51,069 bases of DNA from Saprospiraceae bacterium (lineage in GTDB: Bacteria; Bacteroidota; Bacteroidia; Chitinophagales; Saprospiraceae): NCBI GenBank assembly GCA_027488855.1, contig JAIYAV010000141.1, forward strand, positions 1 through 51,069. Reading direction: 5' to 3'. Positions 49,846 to 51,069 of this stretch are shown here, in pieces; within the stretch, counting starts at the first letter, position 1, and the number at the start of each line of letters is the position of its first letter. Below the pieces are notes generated by a model. The model did not search any database. It was not told the origin of the DNA and saw only the letters and a list, made by a program, of their open reading frames with translations. The translations under genes were made by a program, and so were the position numbers.

Positions 49846-50616
49846 ATGAACTTACACATCTTAAAAGTTGGCGGCAAAGTCATTGACGATTTAGCCCTCT
49901 TGCAACCCATCCTGGAGGCATTTTTACAAAAAGAAGGACAAAAAATCATTGTACACGGCGGAGGCAAAAAAGCGTCCGAACTCAGTGAAAAACTGGGTAT
50001 TCCGGTACACATGGTCAACGGCCGGCGGATTACCGATGCTGCTGCCCTAGAGGTGGCTACCATGGTATATGCCGGCATTTTTAATAAGCAAATTGTCGCC
50101 TTGTTGCAATCTATTGGCGGCAATGCCCTGGGTCTGAGCGGTGCAGATGGCAATGTGATTCTGGCCCATCGGCGACCTGTCAAAGAAATTGATTATGGTT
50201 TTGTGGGTGACCTGGACGTTGTGAATGCCGAGGCTATTCACCGATTGTTGAGTGCTGAATTCATCCCGGTTTTTTGCGCCATTACCCACGATGGGCAAGG
50301 CCAATTGCTGAATACCAATGCGGATACCATCGCTTCCAGTTTGGCTACGGCCATGTCGGCACTTTACGAAGTAAAATTGTATTTGTGTTTGGATAAAAAT
50401 GGAGTCTTGAGCAATGCGGAAGATGACAACTCTGTCATTCCACGCATCAATGCCGCCGATTATGCCCGCTACAAGGAGGAAGGAGTAGTTTACGCCGGGA
50501 TGTTGCCCAAGCTTGACAATGCCTTCGATGCCCTGGCTCAAGGGGTGAAAGAAGTGATCATTTGTGGCCCGGAGTCAGTTGTACAAGGTGGCGGAACGAT
50601 AATTTATGCAGACTGA
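49846..50616 (+). CDS. argB: Acetylglutamate (or succinylglutamate) kinase
   Basis: The 256-residue amino-acid kinase has the ATP motif LKVGGKVIDD (residues 6-15), IIVHGGGKKASEL (about 34-46), and NGRRITDAAALEVATMVYAG. The substrate region GNALGLSGADG, LNTNADTIASSLA and YLCLDKNGVLS follow, and the C-terminus is a Gly-rich IICGPESVVQGGGTIIY. It phosphorylates N-acetylglutamate in arginine synthesis. In Bacteroidota the substrate may be N-succinylglutamate. It appears to be a single-gene transcript after the strong terminator of the giant gene. Confidence 0.93.
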   Translation: MNLHILKVGGKVIDDLALLQPILEAFLQKEGQKIIVHGGGKKASELSEKLGIPVHMVNGRRITDAAALEVATMVYAGIFNKQIVALLQSIGGNALGLSGADGNVILAHRRPVKEIDYGFVGDLDVVNAEAIHRLLSAEFIPVFCAITHDGQGQLLNTNADTIASSLATAMSALYEVKLYLCLDKNGVLSNAEDDNSVIPRINAADYARYKEEGVVYAGMLPKLDNAFDALAQGVKEVIICGPESVVQGGGTIIYAD

Positions 50617-50696
50617 TTTTTTTTGCAACTTCAATGTTCGGGGAACTGTCTGATGATTTTGTGAATTAATGTTTTGTACCAAAAAATCATCCAATC

Positions 50697-51069
50697 ATGC
50701 GGAAAGTAGTATATAACTGCGCAGTCAGCCTAGATGGCTTTATTGAAGGTCCCAATGGAGAATTTGATTGGTGTATGGCTGATCAGGATTACGGAATGAG
50801 TGCTTTTATGGAACGTATTGATACCGTACTATATGGTCGAAAAGCCTGCGAATTGGTGCTAAAAATGGGTCAAACTTTTGGCAAAGAACACGAGCACTAC
50901 GTGTTTTCTAATACTTTAACTGAGGCCGCAAAGAACGTAACTTTGATCAAAGACAAGGTCAGCGAACAGGTCAGGGCGATCAAAGCCGCCCCCGGAAAGG
51001 ACATTTGGCTTTTTGGCGGTGCTGACCTCGCAGGATCGCTAATGAACGAAGGTTTGGTAGATGAGTTGT
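50697..51069 (+). CDS. Dihydrofolate reductase/RibD C-terminal-like protein, partial
   Basis: The frame opens at ATG 50697 and runs off the window after about 124 residues. It reads VVYNCAVSLDGFIEGPNGEFDW, then DTVLYGRKACELVLKM, YVFSNTLTEAAKNVTLIKD, and DIWLFGGADLAGSLMNEGLVDEL. That is the pattern of small reductases of the RibD C-terminal/dihydrofolate-reductase-like family (YyaP/YwjB type). The substrate is unknown. The start is supported by the family N-terminus. The gene is truncated only by the window edge. Confidence 0.85.
   Translation, partial: MRKVVYNCAVSLDGFIEGPNGEFDWCMADQDYGMSAFMERIDTVLYGRKACELVLKMGQTFGKEHEHYVFSNTLTEAAKNVTLIKDKVSEQVRAIKAAPGKDIWLFGGADLAGSLMNEGLVDEL

Overview
The window reads as a chromosomal segment of a Bacteroidota member, most likely of the Saprospirales (Haliscomenobacter/Lewinella-like). 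The signs are Bacteroidota-type -7 boxes (TAnnTTTG) before several genes, type IX secretion sorting domains, 7TM receptor/LytS-type kinases with LytTR regulators, DUF6263, DUF1573 and DUF6922 proteins, and giant repetitive secreted proteins. The assignment is inferred from gene content, not from a marker gene. No rRNA, tRNA or CRISPR array was seen.

Region 1 (1-4460) is accessory DNA. Four repeat islands (about 5-700, 1216-1619, 2230-2287, 3136-3610) begin with a copy of a degenerate 16-bp sequence (consensus CCCCGCTGGCGCAAGT) and end with an inverted copy. Two islands carry dead REP-associated tyrosine transposases and one carries a short REPIN-like double palindrome. Between the islands sit small gene cassettes: an orphan 99-aa protein, a SMI1/KNR4-like immunity protein coupled to a short upstream tail, an M23 peptidase tail followed by a lipoprotein, and an overlapping xisH-xisI pair. 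I read this as a graveyard or exchange site of toxin-tail/immunity modules delimited by a mobile repeat.

Region 2 (4932-9840, minus strand) is a signalling operon: a membrane pseudo-histidine kinase, an intact 7TM LytS-type kinase, and a LytTR response regulator overlapping the kinase. Region 3 (10030-12760, plus) is der-rmlC-rmlD, converging on a minus-strand run of envelope and secreted proteins (DUF6263, SMP-30-like, TPR/SPOR-like, small membrane protein). Small plus-strand genes follow (DUF1573, a hypothetical, an Rpn-type nuclease), then lysS, a histone-deacetylase-family enzyme, a large noncoding stretch with hairpins (21651-22485), an acidic coiled-coil protein, and asd.

Region 4 (25447-33440) has a lamin-tail-domain secreted protein, a two-gene ABC exporter, an SRPBCC protein, a secreted protein of unknown role, and an AhpD-like protein. 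Region 5 (33618-42412) has a UvrD/PcrA helicase, an IS200-type transposase beside an inverted repeat pair, a DUF6922 protein, a tandem AAA+ ATPase, an M14 carboxypeptidase, and an O-methyltransferase overlapping a FemAB-like acetyltransferase. Region 6 (42632-51069) is dominated by a 2348-residue secreted protein of 18 tandem cysteine-containing repeats with a type IX sorting domain, followed by a strong terminator, argB and the start of a dihydrofolate-reductase-like gene.

Several intergenic spaces hold long fold-back sequences, three of them with arms built from a short tandem motif. They look like a second, unrelated class of repeat in this genome.
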